From Silene latifolia (taxonomy: Eukaryota > Streptophyta > Magnoliopsida > Caryophyllales > Caryophyllaceae), in assembly GCF_048544455.1 (NCBI RefSeq), contig NC_133534.1, positions 121,792,269 to 121,856,268 of the forward strand: 64,000 bases of DNA, written 5' to 3'. The notes under the pieces are model-generated. The model saw only the letters and a list, made by a program, of their open reading frames with translations, was not told the DNA's origin and ran no database searches. The first letter of the stretch is position 1. Each line of letters opens with the position of its first letter. Positions 35,455 through 46,722 of this stretch are shown here, in pieces. The translations under genes and the position numbers were made by a program.

Positions 35455-36440
35455 AATGAGTAATGCAGATGAAGGATACTTGGAGCAAGATGGAATTAGC
35501 TAATGCTTACCCGAGGAATGTGGTGAAGTTGCATGGTATACGGAAAAACATAGTGTCGGATCGTTATTCTAGATTCATCTCTAGATTTTGGCAAGAATTA
35601 CAAAGCTCCTTGGGTACTCAATTGAAGATGGGTACGGCATTTTGTTCGGTAACGGATGGGCAAACGGAGAGGACCATCCAAATCTTGGCAGACATGTAGA
35701 GAGCTTGTGTCATGAAGTTTGGAGGTACTTAGGAAGAACGATTGAACTTAATTGAGTTTTTTACAACAATAGCTACCATACAAGCATTGACATGGCCTCT
35801 TTTGAGACTTTATATGGAAGGAAATGCCCAAGTCGAATATGTTGGAATGATAATATTGAAACCGTCATATTAAGACCTCAAATTATCCAAGATATGGTGG
35901 ATCAACTGCATGTGATTCGGGAAAAGCTGAGACCGACACAAGATAGCCAAAAAAGTTATGCCGATTTGACGAGGAGCGACATGGAGTTTGCGGTTGTGGA
36001 TAAAGTGATACTTAGGTTTATCCCATGAGAGGAGTAATGAGGTTTGGGAAGAAAGGTAAGTTGAGTCAAAATTTCATCGGCGCATATGAGATATTGGATA
36101 GGTTCGGGGAAGTGGCCTACCATTTGGCACTTCCACCGGCACTTGAGCGAGTACACTAACGTATTTCACGTGTCTCAATTGCATAAGTATGTAAGTGATC
36201 AGTCCCATGTTCTTGAAGCGAAAACGATCGAGTTGGATGATGCCTTAACTTATGTGGAGACTCCTAATGAAATCTTAGACCAGAAAGTGAGAAAGACAAG
36301 GCATGGGGAAACGGTATTGGTACAGGTGCTTTGGTCTAATCATCAGGTAAAAGAGGCTACATAGGAGGCCGAGTAAGCCATGAATGTGCGATATCCTCAC
36401 CTCTTTGAACCAGGTATGAGTTCGGTTACGAGGTTGTAAC
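35455..36440 (+). pseudogene. Ty3/gypsy integrase C-terminus and chromodomain-like tail, broken
   Basis: Reads VVKLHGIRKNIVSDRYSRFI and DGQTERTIQILADM (integrase core end; D and E-type residues partly visible), then a stop at 35699. MASFETLYGRKCPSRICWND follows from 35792 and RVHNVFHVSQLHKYVSD-like sequence in another frame from about 36080. The final part is TPNEILDQKVRKTRHGETVL, VQVLWSNHQVKEAT and RYPHLFEPG, the typical end of chromovirus pol. Three frame breaks or stops are visible. Confidence 0.82.
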
Positions 36441-36587
36441 CTTATTTTTAGAGGGGTGGAGCGTGTACGCAAAGTGCAAGTTTCTTTTGTTTAAGGAGTT
36501 TACTTCATCTTAATAGTTGTTTGTTGGTCATGTTGATCATTATTTGTCATTGTATATGTGGGCATGTGAGTGCCATGTGTAGTAGAG

Positions 36588-36724
36588 TACCCGACCAAGT
36601 GGCGGTCACTCGACGGAGTCTGACTGAGTGCCTTCTGGGCTTAAACCCAGATTTTGTTTATGTGTCACTCGGCTAAGTGGCTAGTGCACTCGACTGAGTG
36701 CCTTCGAGCACTTGACCGAGTGTG
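36588..36724 (+). repeat. cluster of CACTCGAC(T/C)GAGTG-like palindromes
   Basis: 14-bp palindromes or near-palindromes: CACTCGACTGAGTG at 36687, CACTCGGCTAAGTG at 36666, CACTTGACCGAGTG at 36709, CACTCGACGGAGTC at 36607 and a weaker copy at 36588. Intervals of the last three are 21 and 22 bp. Located in the gypsy LTR. Confidence 0.85.
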
Positions 36725-37266
36725 CGGGTACAAATCCAAATTCGCAAGTTGGGCTTTGTGTTTTGGGTCTTGCTATATAAACACCATATTCAGCTTTCTT
36801 CTTCACTTTAAAAACCCTACACACTCCCAAGTCCCTTTCAACCACCCAACATAATTTTTCGTTAAAAACTACTACCACATTGTTTGCTCCGGGTTAAAAA
36901 CACTTCCAAATCTCATAATTAAGTCATTTAACTCAATCTGAACCGCTCAATTTCAATTTTAATCTTAAGTCATAAAATGACTTCCCTTTTTACCCATTCC
37001 CCCCTTTTAATACAATCCTCATATCATTATATTCTTCATTAGCATTTTTATTCTTCTCTTCTATCACTACTATTTTTCGTACTTAGTCTCTCTCTCTCTC
37101 CATTTTTTTATTGTTCTCATCCATTATCACAGCCAGTCTCTCTCTCCTTCTATCGGGTAACATTTTTTGTTCTCAATTCATTTAATCTGTTGATGGTTTT
37201 TGTTAATTCCTTTAATTTGTTGGTGTTCAATTTAGGGTTTATTATACTAACGGTTCAATTGCATAA

Positions 37267-37389
37267 ATGTCGACGGGTATGGCGATGAATAAATTGAATT
37301 GGCGGAAGGATCTTATAGAAGCTAATGACTTAATTAGGAATTTGAAGACAACTAATATAGAAGAGGAGGGAATTATTAGGGTTAGTTGA
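37267..37389 (+). other. 40-codon open frame preceded by a CT-rich leader, possible captured exon
   Basis: ATG at 37267, stop TGA at 37387-37389. It reads MSTGMAMNKLNWRKDLIEAN, then DLIRNLKTTNIEEEG and four more residues. The 200 bp upstream are rich in CT ('gtctctctctctcc' twice), like a plant 5' UTR with an intron start ('gggtaacattttttgttctc'). Family not recognised. It may be a first exon captured by the surrounding terminal-inverted-repeat element. Confidence 0.35.
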
Positions 37390-37677
37390 AGAATGAAATT
37401 GAATTAGGTTAAAAGAAGATAAATTGATGTACAGATGAAAAAATGAATGTAGGTTATGAGGTAATTGCTTAGGTTAATTAGATGGAAAAAAAAAAGCTAA
37501 ACGTTTTTCCTCTATTGGAAAGGAAAGGTAAAATTGAGTTCTAATCTTACAATGGAAGGTGATGAATGAGAGAAAAAGTTAAAAAAAAGGGGTAAAAGGG
37601 TCTCTTCAGCCCAAATTTAGGTTAAGGAGGAGATTTGGTAGCGTTTTCAATCCTGAGCAAACAATGTGGTAGTATTT

Positions 37678-39110
37678 TGATAGGAAGTCGCAACCTAATC
37701 AAAGATAAATACCCTAAACACAAATGAATGTAGTAATAGAGGTCGAACACAAGGAGACAGGAGTTGCTAAACAAGTTGTTATGGGTGAATTATATCAATG
37801 TCGGTTATCGATTGGTTTGGTTGAGTTTGTGAACAATAATAATAAAGGAAGAGTCTAGGGAGGTCGGGTCACACATACAAATTATCTAAATGCTCAAGTT
37901 AAACATAGGAGTTGATAATATCGTTAATTGTTTAGGCTTAGAGACAACTACCTTTCGGCCTTATTGTCAACCATAGAACGGGTCCTAACGAGCTCTCACT
38001 ATGGCTAGGTCGTCTACTATAACATGCTTAGTCTAATCTAATTTCGTGCCTCTCGACTTATAAAAGTGAATTAACAAATTTAATCTAAGATCGTGGCCAA
38101 CAATCAAAGACTAACAAAACAATGCAAACATGTGATAGAAACTATTATACGATTACTATAGCATCCTAATTCAACAATTGCAAAAACTATTTATGCATGG
38201 CTTCCCTTATTCCCTAGATAAAGTAAACTACTCTTGCATAATGTAATCTAAACTAATGACAAATGGTAAAGTAAACATGATAAATAACTAATAAAGGAAA
38301 TAACAAAGGAAATAACAAAACAATACAAGAAATAGAATTACCTCAACAAAGGAAATGAAACTTGGAATTGAAGACCAAATACTTGAATAGAAATTGTATT
38401 TTAACTTTGAAATGCTAAGGGAAATGTAAATAACAATAAGGAAATGCTTAAGGAAAATCTAATCTACATTTTATTCTAAGTACTAAGACTAAAACATAAG
38501 GAAAAGTGTATAGAAAGATGTGTGGAAGTGTGTTTGAGGTCCCGGAACAACACCCTTTATATAGGACCAAGAAGAGAAACGTAAACAATTAAGGAGGGGG
38601 TAACCCCGATCAGGGACACCACATCCCAATCGGGGTCGTGGTATTTTATGTTTTTCCTCTTAATTACGTCTTTAATTTCATGAGCAATCCAATGTTGCGT
38701 GTTAATGCTTCATAATTACTTCGGTTGAATGCTCCAAATTGAATCCTAAGCTTGCATGGACACATGATCATTTGGACTTTACTTGGGCTTATATTTCGTT
38801 TATTTACTTGTGTATCAACCCAAGTTAGTTTTGTGCTCGGGATTTTCCAATTCTTCCCAAAATGCCTCTATGCTTCCCGAAACACCTTTGCATGATCAAG
38901 ACTTGCTCTCATTAGCCTCGTGAACTTGGGTAATTGCTAATTTGAAGGGAAAAAAGCTAGTGAGTGCTTTATTTCCTACAAAATGCAATGAATACAAGCA
39001 AAATCGCCTAGAACACAGAATTAGCTCACTAACACATTATTAGAAATGCAGTAATTAAATAAACCGAGCTAAAATAGAGGGGTTAAAGTATATATAAAAT
39101 GGACTTATCA
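37678..39110 (-). mobile_element. solo LTR (1433 bp), Ty3/gypsy Athila/Tat-like, with TSD TATTT
   Basis: Runs from TGATAGGAAG to ATGGACTTATCA; TATTT is present on both sides (37673-37677 and 39111-39115). Read on the minus strand it starts TGATAAGTCCATTTTATATA and ends TTCCTATCA, the style of Athila/Tat-group LTRs. No internal region: an LTR-LTR recombination product. It contains a 'ccccgatcaggg ... ccaatcggggtcg' palindromic pair near 38606-38636. Confidence 0.88.
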
Positions 39111-39136
39111 TATTTTTTAAAGGAAAATTAAGTTGG

Positions 39137-39912
39137 TAATAGTTCTTAAAATCTTGCATTACAAAGGTAGTAGTTATCAAAAAAGACCCTAAAATTAAGT
39201 ATTCGTATTAAAACAATAAAAAAACATGAAAAAAAAATAAAAAAAAAACTCATTAAAGAGGAGTACATATCTTCTAGATGAAAGTATTTATTTCTAATAT
39301 ACAAACCCTAATTTTTCACAAGCAAAACTCATTACAACTGTTGGTTAGAACCGAGCTCTGTACTAAAGTTTTCGAGTTTTGTTTTAAAGGATCTGAGTTA
39401 TGCTGTAAAGTTTCTGAACTCACACACTTAAACATAAAAAAAATAAACTTTTAAAAAATTTAGAAAAATTACACATACGCTCGAATAAACGTATAGGGAT
39501 ACCACTTTTGGACTAAAACGGTGAGGCCCCTTCTAGGTGGTCCGAAAACAGCACGAAACAGCAACCAATGGACAACAAAAAAACAACCACAATTGCAACA
39601 TAAACCGAGACCGTTACAAATGACACAAAAACAAGATAAAAAGAAACCTAAAACCAGGCTAAGGATAGAACAGTCCCGGAAACTGTTTGGCTCATCCTCA
39701 ATCTGCCTCGCTCTCGCGTTAGCATGAGCATACGAGAAATGGAGGCGGAGTTGCAACGAGGATAGGCCGGACCAACAACGACGCAACAATGGTACAAAAT
39801 AACAACGAAAATAGGTTGTTTTCGTGTGACATTGTTTTGGATTTGTTGGGCTGTTTTGGGGTTTTATTTGTGTGAGTTTTATGTAACATAAAATGAAAGA
39901 GAGAAGGATATG
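39137..39912. other. non-coding spacer
   Basis: No supported gene. A 153-codon open frame on the minus strand (39930-39469) crosses into the neighbouring LTR and has no recognisable domain. A-rich simple stretches at 39210-39250. Confidence 0.5.
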
Positions 39913-39917
39913 ACTTA
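39913..39917. other. left copy of Athila-like element TSD (ACTTA)
   Basis: ACTTA at 39913-39917 recurs at 48249-48253 right after the 3' LTR, a perfect 5-bp target-site duplication. Confidence 0.92.
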
Positions 39918-41421
39918 TGATGCGTGTCATTTATATGATGTTTTACACCCCATTTTACATGCATTTCAGAGCTCAATTATGTAGTTTAAAGCTACTATTT
40001 GCCCCATTTCGTCTACTTTCGTATTTTTATGTAATATTGCAGATTTATGCGGAAATGAGTAGATATTGAGCTAAATCCGTCCCCGAGTATCTTGCATTTG
40101 ACGTGAAGTATTTACTTAAGGAACCAGCTTGGTGCGCATTTCGAGGCCTGAAAGACAATTTTATGAAGAATTGGAAGCGGACTATCAGCTAAAACAGTCG
40201 ATCGACTGGCCTTCATGGTTGATCGACCAACGCACGAGTTCCAGGAGCTACTGCACACTGCAGTCCAGTCGATCGACCGGTCACAGTGGTCGATCGACCA
40301 AGCCTCGATTATTACGCGCAAAATAAAAGGACGAGAATTAGGAAGCCCATTGTATTTTAGGTTTTAGAATAAAGTTACGTATGCCTACCTATATAACGTA
40401 ACTCATTCCTGATGCTACAATCATCCAGTTTTTATTGAGTTTTAGTTTATCATTGATAATTAGGGTTCTTATGTTTAATCTTTCGTTAATAAAGTTCTTT
40501 TTGGCAATCGGTTTTGATCTCCCCTTTACAATTCCTTTACACGGTACTCTTCTATTCCTTTATTCAGTTTTATTGTTTTCGTTCGTAGTTTAGGATTGCT
40601 AGGTTAGATCTCCCGAAGCCAAATTACTGTTTATGTTAATTGTTCGTTTAATTAATTTAAGCATGAATTCGAATGTTTTAATTGTTAAGTTTACTGTTGT
40701 TAGTATTCCTAGTATGAGTAGCTAAATACCTTGTGCTAGGATGTAGGGAATCTGTAGAATAGGCGGCATTAGAATAGTAGAACCTAGATCGCGCCATGGT
40801 CGATCGACCATGTTCCCTGGTCGATCGACCGGCCACGTGAGATCACCTTCGTTTTAATTAATTAAATTGCTATGTTTGACTAATCGAGTGCACGCGACTA
40901 GTTAAATGCCTAGGATTTGACCGACCCAATAAAGATCGAAAGATAGGGAAGGGAGATAGCCTACCTAATTAAGACGACTAAATTAATAAGATCGAGAGAT
41001 GAGTTAATTTAGCCTTTTTAGTCACTTTTCAGGACGAAAGTTAGTATTAGTGATATTAGGGACCTGTAGCGAGATCGAAAGATGCTACCTGTAAGAATGG
41101 ACCGAGAGGACTTCTTATTTTCCCGTCTCACGTGCTTGTTTTAGACCTACCTAGTATACTGCCGCCGAAACTATAGTGAACCAACCATCTTAGCACCCTT
41201 TTAATATTTGTTTTCATCTGTTTATTTAGTTTACTTATCTTTTATTGTCTTTAGCTATAGACCAAATCAAATCAAACCCCCACATTTGTTACCTTGGACT
41301 TAAAATTAGACAACTAATAATTGCATCGCCTCCCTGTGGTTCGACCCTGTTACCACTAGCTTCTGTTAGTTTTAATAGGTATTATAAATATTATCTTTGG
41401 TGCACACAACGACAGGCATCA
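39918..41421 (+). repeat. Athila-like 5' LTR, 1504 bp
   Basis: TGATGCGTGTCATTTATATG to GACAGGCATCA. TCGATCGA (or one-base variants) occurs at 40198, 40219 (TTGATCGA), 40269, 40290, 40800 and 40821: three pairs, each spaced 21 bp. Confidence 0.94.
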
Positions 41422-41426
41422 AATTT

Positions 41427-41444
41427 TGGCGCCGTTGCCGGGGA
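41427..41444 (+). promoter_or_regulatory. primer-binding site of the Athila-like element
   Basis: TGGCGCCGTTGCCGGGGA, five bases after the LTR, is the characteristic site of the Athila/Tat group. Primes minus-strand synthesis. Confidence 0.9.
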
Positions 41445-41551
41445 GGCAATTGTTTAAAATTTTTTAGTTGTTTTTATTTTTAGTCTTTCTTTTAGTTTAA
41501 GGGACATCTGTTCCTTAAACTATTCTCATATTCTACTTGTAGTTTCTTCTT

Positions 41552-43045
41552 ATGCGCAGGTCACAAGGTGGTGAATTACTGCCGTTCAATCCTGAGATTG
41601 AGAAGACTTTGCGTGAGTTGAGACGATCATCTAGAGTATTCTCGACAGAGGAAGAGCTGAGTACTCTGTCTAGTTATTACGAGAACGCTTTGTTTGAGGA
41701 GGATCCACCTTCGTCATCTATTTCTACTTCCTCAACAGAGACTGTCACATCTCCAAACATGGCTGAAGAAGCAAGTCTAGCCAGTCACTCTGAGCCGACA
41801 GCTGAGAATCTCTATAAGGGATTCGCATTACCAGGGACGGACAGAAAATTCGAGCCGAAACCGTCCTATATCAACTTGGTTGAGAGAAACCAATTTGGGG
41901 GAGCTGCAAATGAAGATGCAGCTAAGCATATGGAGACTTTCATTGATTATTGTTGTTCCATACCCCCACCAACCGGTGTGACCCAGGACCAGGTGAAGGA
42001 GACCATGTTCATATTCTCTCTTTGTGATGCTGCAAGGGAGTGGTACAGAGACCTGGATCGAGCTGCTAACGGGATCACTGATTGGAAGTCGCTGGCCCTG
42101 GCATTCTACAAGAAATACTTCTCTGCCTCAAAGACAAATGCCATTAGAGCTCAGATCACGAGCTTTAAACAGGGTCCGGATGAGAATTTTCATGAGGCAT
42201 GGGTCCGTTTCAAGAAGCTGGTGCCAACTATTTCGCACCATGGGTTTGAGAAGTGGAGCCTATGCAATCAATTTTATAATGGGCTTTATGACGATCAGAG
42301 GGCTATCTTGGATGCGGCAGCAAATGGTAGATTCCAGGAGAATGTTGGAGAGACTAAGGGGTGGAAAATTATTGATGATTTAGCCACCCATAAAGCTGAG
42401 TATGGGAATTCCAGGGGAAATCAAAGGAGAAGTGTTGAATCCCCTTCTGTAGCTGCATTAGAAGCTCTCACGGCGAGATTTGATAAGTACGAGTTGGGAG
42501 GAGCTTCGAAAGGAGGGATCTATCATGTGAATGCTGTTTCAGACGGTCCTTTCGTCTGCAAGAGATGTGGAGGATAAGGACATGTTTCAGACAACTGTCC
42601 TAATCTCTATGAGTCTTGTGCTCCCTTTCAACATTATAGGCAGACAAACACTTATTATGAGCCGAATGTCCACCCGAACTTGAGGTGGAGTAGCCAAAAT
42701 GTCTTGAATCCGACTCAACCTCCACAGCAGCAGCAGCAGCAGAATTATGTGCCCCCTCATAAGCAGCAACAGCCATATCAAAAGCCTCCGTATGTCCCTC
42801 AGCAGCAGAGTCCCAAGGGGTCCGAATTTGCCGAATTGAAAAATTTGTTGTTGAAAGAGTCTCAAGCTAGAGAGGCCGGGATGAAGATGTTAGAGAGCCA
42901 AATTGCCCAATTGGCTAGCAAGAATACAACTCGAGCTCCGGGACATTTACCGACTCAGACTGATCAAAAGGAGACCTTAAATGCAATTACCTTGAGGAGT
43001 GGGTCTACCCTTGATGGGCCCGCCATGGTCGAGGATGTCCTTTGA
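41552..43045 (+). pseudogene. Athila-like gag (capsid and nucleocapsid), one stop in the zinc knuckle
   Basis: ATG at 41552 follows the leader. Capsid-type retrotransposon gag region (about residues 110-240; MFIFSLCDAAREWYRDLD, TDWKSLALAFYKKYF, ENFHEAWVRFKKLVP, FYNGLYDDQRAILDAAANG). The zinc knuckle reads CKRCGG-stop-GHVSDNC: TAA at 42575-42577 lies inside the C-x2-C-x4-H-x4-C motif, and the same frame continues after it. A Gln/Pro-rich linker (42720-42800) and the conserved NAITLRSGSTLDGP segment follow; the frame ends with TGA at 43045. A one-base shift there separates gag from protease. Confidence 0.88.
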
Positions 43046-43119
43046 AAAAGATGAGGCGGAACCAAGTAAGAAGAAGGTGGAACGAAAAGTGGGAGGAAAA
43101 AGATGATTACAGGTATATC

Positions 43120-44624
43120 GGTCGATCGATCGATATACCCGATCGATCGACGATCCGCGAGATCTGATGAGCTTCGGTCTGAGAAGTCGGTCGATCGATC
43201 GAACAACATGGTCGATCGATCGACGGTACGCCGATATTGAGTCTTTTCGTCCTCCAATGCCAAATAACTTGAGGGACCACTTGTTTCGGGGTACGACTAC
43301 TCCGAAAATATTGAGGCAAGACCCAAATGCTGATGGGTCAGTTCCGGTTCCGAAATATGACCCGATGACGATTAATGGTTCATTTTTGAGACGGTCAGAA
43401 GAAGGGTCAAGCTACAACAAGGAGAAGGTAGTGGATTTTCAGCCTAAATCCACCGATGCCGGCATGAGAGACCTAGAGGAGAGGGCTAAGTTACTTCTTT
43501 CAGCCCCCTATCCGGAGAGATTGGTGCCGACGAAGGAACAGGTATCGTTTAATAAATTTGAAAATGTTATTCGTAGCTTAAACGTACAAGTTCCTTTTCT
43601 TGAGTTAGTTAATCAAGTGCCTGCTTACATGAAATTTATGAAGCAACTCTTATCTAAAAAGAAGTCACTTGAAACTGTGCATTCTGTCGCATTAACTGAG
43701 AAGTCATGCTCTTATTTGACCCACACTGCACCTCATAAGCTAGAAGACCCAGGTAGCTTTTCAGTCCCATGTAGTATTGGCACTTTTTCTATTGAGAAGG
43801 CCTTGTGTGACCTAGGAGCCAGTATTAGTGTCATGCCTTTGAGTCTTGCTAGGAAGTTGAAATTGACTAGGTTTGCAGTCACAAACATGACAGTACAGAT
43901 GGTTGATCGTTCTGCAGTCCAGCCTATTGGAGTCTTAGAGGACATTCCTGTGAAAATAGGAATGTTCTTTTTCCCTGTTGACTTCGTTGTACTAGATATG
44001 CCCGAGGATACCCACATTCCCATCATATTGGGTAGACCATTTCTGCACACTGCTGGTGCAGTTATTGATGTTGGTTCAGGGACTTTGACTTTCAAAGTGG
44101 GAAAGCATTCCATTGTCTTTGCCCAGACAGCTAAGAAGAAAGACCTCATGTGGCCAGTCACTTGTAATACGGTTTCTGAAAAGAAATCCTATTTTATGCT
44201 TCCTGATATGCCTACCTCTGTGCCTATTCCTGTTATAACACCTCCACCCCAGATTGGGAGCAAATTGGAGGTCGATTCTTCTGTTTTGGATATTGCAAGA
44301 GCTGGTTTGGGGAAGGGAGAGCCGCATGTCGCTCCAGCTGTGAGGGAGTCGATCGTTCAAATAGGCGGTCTAGGATGCCTTAGCTATGGCACTGATGAGG
44401 AGCCTGATGAGGAGCCAGTCAAAGTGACGGAGTCCGATTTGGATTCTGACGAGTCAGACGAGGTCATTGATTGGGGAGATGCTGAAGTTGTTGATCCGTT
44501 GAGTTCTGCGGATGTTGGAGTTGAGAAGAGTGCAGCTGAGAAGATGAGCACTGTAGAGGCTACCTCTTGTAGTCAGAAGCCGAGCAAGTGGGTCATTCTG
44601 TGGCCATTCTTGATCAACTATTAG
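43120..44624 (+). CDS. Athila-like aspartic protease region (pol N-terminus), pol otherwise missing
   Basis: Open frame to TAG at 44624 (usable from about 43167). The retropepsin active site is CDLGASISVMPLSLARKL with D-x-G; the flap and second loop region is HIPIILGRPFLHTAGAVIDV. It is preceded by the Athila-typical FNKFENVIRSLNVQVPFLEL and VPAYMKFMKQLL. The N-terminal part is built over TCGATCGA palindromes and therefore reads RSIDRTTWSIDRR. After the protease comes an acidic tail (DLDSDESDEVIDWGDAEVVD) and the frame stops; reverse transcriptase, RNase H and integrase are absent. It would cleave gag precursor if expressed. Confidence 0.85.
43122..43219 (+). repeat. TCGATCGA palindrome pairs inside the gag-pol coding region
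   Basis: TCGATCGA at 43122, 43143, 43191 and 43212 (two pairs each spaced 21 bp), with extra overlapping GATCGAT extensions. Same motif and pair spacing as in the LTRs. Confidence 0.92.
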
Positions 44625-46702
44625 TTGATCAAGACGTTTACAAAACCATTCATTTTATTGCTTTTGGACCTTTTTAGTGCTTTTGTGTGCGCGAGACTTC
44701 GCATTTTAATAAGTTTGCTTCGGATTTTATATAATTTAGACTGCTACTTTGGGTTTTGCGCAATTGTGGGCGCGTCATTGTGTGTATTTGCAGGTTTATA
44801 GACCTTGATAGCTCAATTTATTGAGCTAATTCGAAGAAATCAGAAAGTTACAGCAGGTTTTTCAGTCGATCGACTAGCCTGTGTGGTCGATCGACTGAGC
44901 TGCGACTTCCAGGAGGTTCATTCTGTTCACCTTGGTCGATCGATGGAGTCTTTGTGGTCGATCGACCACCCCTATTCTTTGTACTTGTTTTCGATCATTC
45001 CCCTGCTGTGTTTGATCGATTTGCGGAGTTGAGGGAGTCTTTTCTCCACTTTATTCTCCGACTCATTTCTATCTTCTTCCGTTTCTTTATTTTACACATA
45101 ATTTTGCGTTTCAATAATTGTTTTCTCGGATTTACGCATGGTACTTTTGCTTCTTTTCAGGTACTTATTGGTAGCACTGTTGGCTACTGAAACCTCCTAG
45201 CTCACGCTGGTTTGGGGAGGTTTCCTTTTGCTGCGCTTAAAGTCTTGTGAGTTTCCGAGTTCTTACTTCATGTCTTATGTAGTTAATTTCATGCAAATTC
45301 CCATTTTCCTTTTACTTCATTACATGATTTTGCACAATGGGGACATTGTGCGATTTGGTTTGGGGAAGGGTTTTGCGTTGCATTTCATTTGCTTGCATTC
45401 ACGTTTACATTTTGTCTTGCATTGTTGTTTCATTTCCCTTATATATACAGAAAATTCAAAAAAATTGAAAAAATTTCAAAAATTTCAAAAAAATTGCACG
45501 TTTATTTTAGCATTTAGGTCGAGTCGGAACGGTAGTATTTCAATGATGACATTGCATTTTCAGCTGTTCTATGCCTAAGCCTTGCTAATTGACATGTTAT
45601 TAGTAGAATCATATATGCATAGTCTACGAGTTTTCGTTAATATCTTGCTGAACTTGAGACTTGACTTAGAATTTTGGCAAACTACATAATTTTCTGAGGT
45701 TTAGAGCCTATAACTGGTGACATCTATGACCAGTTTATCTAAGAATGTGAGTAGTTACTCCTTATAAGACATGTTACATCAATTTGCATAAATATGAACT
45801 TAATCTGCTTTATACCTGTATGAATTTGGTTCGTGGTTAGTTGACACATGTGGAAGAGGTTTCCTTTATTCGTTTAGCCCATAAGCTCCACACTGCCAGA
45901 AATAGCCTTTTTGTCCCGTTACTACATCCTACATTTAGCCTGCCCTTGTCAAGCTAGTAGCCTATGTTCTTGGGATTGTTATTTCATTTTTGGTTGCAAA
46001 TGCTCTTTTGAGATGATGTTGGGAGAATGAGAAAAGGAAGGAAAGAAAAAAAAATCAATTCGCATAATTCAAAGTCTTTATTAAATGGCGATTTTTGCTC
46101 CCATGCTATATTTGTATCCTATGGGGAGTTGATTATTTCGGAGATTGTGAGTTTTGTGCTTGCTAATAGCACCGTGTCGATTGAAGATTTTGAGTAAGGA
46201 AGTGGATGTTGTCATATGGTTCTGTTTAGTTACTAGCTTGATCACATATACCTCCACACTTCCATAAATGTTTTGCCTCTTCTTACCCATTACCTCACAT
46301 ATCCAAATTTACCTCGGCATGTGTCATGGTCATTTGTTTGGTTGGAATGCATATGTACGGTTGTAGAGATTACTTTCATATTAGATTGCAGGCATGTTCT
46401 TATAGGTCGTAGTTAGGTGAGAGTCACTACAAAATGAATTCTTTCTATCTTCACATATACTCACCTGTATTTATTGAGTGATCTGAGCGACCCGTGAGAG
46501 TCCAATTTGATAAGTCTCTACAGTTGACGGTTCAGCAGTTTTTAATGACTTCATAACTCGTTTGCATGATTCATATTGCTAATTTATTGTTGGTTATTGC
46601 ATTAAATTGGTTTAGGCTTTACATGTTGCATTTTGCTCTGAGATTGAACTCGTTCCATTAGGTTTTTAGGATCGAGTCTAGTTCTTGCTTGGGGACAAGC
46701 AA
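44625..46702 (+). other. 3' non-coding region of the Athila-like element
   Basis: No coding frame. TCGATCGA at 44866, 44887, 44936 and 44958 (pairs spaced 21 and 22 bp). An A-rich 'ttcaaaaaaattgaaaaaat' segment at 45455-45495 is typical of this group of elements. Several vertebra-like short motifs ('ggggacattgtgcgatttgg', 45339) precede a long AT-rich part. The pol genes normally located here are missing. Confidence 0.75.
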
Positions 46703-46722
46703 GGGTTTGGTTTGGGGAAGTT
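46703..46722 (+). promoter_or_regulatory. polypurine tract of the Athila-like element
   Basis: 'agggtttggtttggggaagt' ends at the 3' LTR (TGATGCG at 46723). 'ggggacaagcaagggtttgg' just before it is the usual context in Athila/Tat elements. Confidence 0.8.

Larger units (their letters stand above)
35455..36845 (+). mobile_element. Ty3/gypsy 3' remnant (chromovirus-like) with start of an LTR
   Basis: Contains the end of integrase and a chromodomain-like C-terminus (35463-36440), then 'agaggggtgga' (36450-36460), a likely polypurine tract, and an LTR starting about 36464 (TGTACGCAAAG). The LTR has a TATA-like 'gctatataaac' near 36770 and is cut off near 36845 by a terminal-inverted-repeat element. 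The 5' part of the retrotransposon is missing. Confidence 0.75.
36846..39136. mobile_element. terminal-inverted-repeat element (about 850 bp) interrupted by a solo LTR
   Basis: Left arm 36846-36914 is inversely repeated at 37630-37677 plus 39116-39136. The shared core 'actaccacattgtttgctc' (left) equals the reverse complement of 'gagcaaacaatgtggtagt' (right). The right arm is split by the solo LTR; once that and its TSD are set aside, the similarity continues to 'gttgg'. No transposase is present. The interior has a CT-rich stretch and a short open frame that look like a captured gene 5' end. Superfamily not determined. Confidence 0.7.

Noticed and set aside
38606-38636. CCCCGATC/GATCGGGG-like pair in the solo LTR as another member of the TCGATCGA arrays
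   Set aside because: The arms are inverted, GC-rich and only one pair, so it does not meet the spacing pattern of the other clusters.
39469-39930. 153-codon minus-strand open frame
   Set aside because: It crosses the boundary of the Athila-like LTR, has no recognisable domain and reads like shadow sequence.
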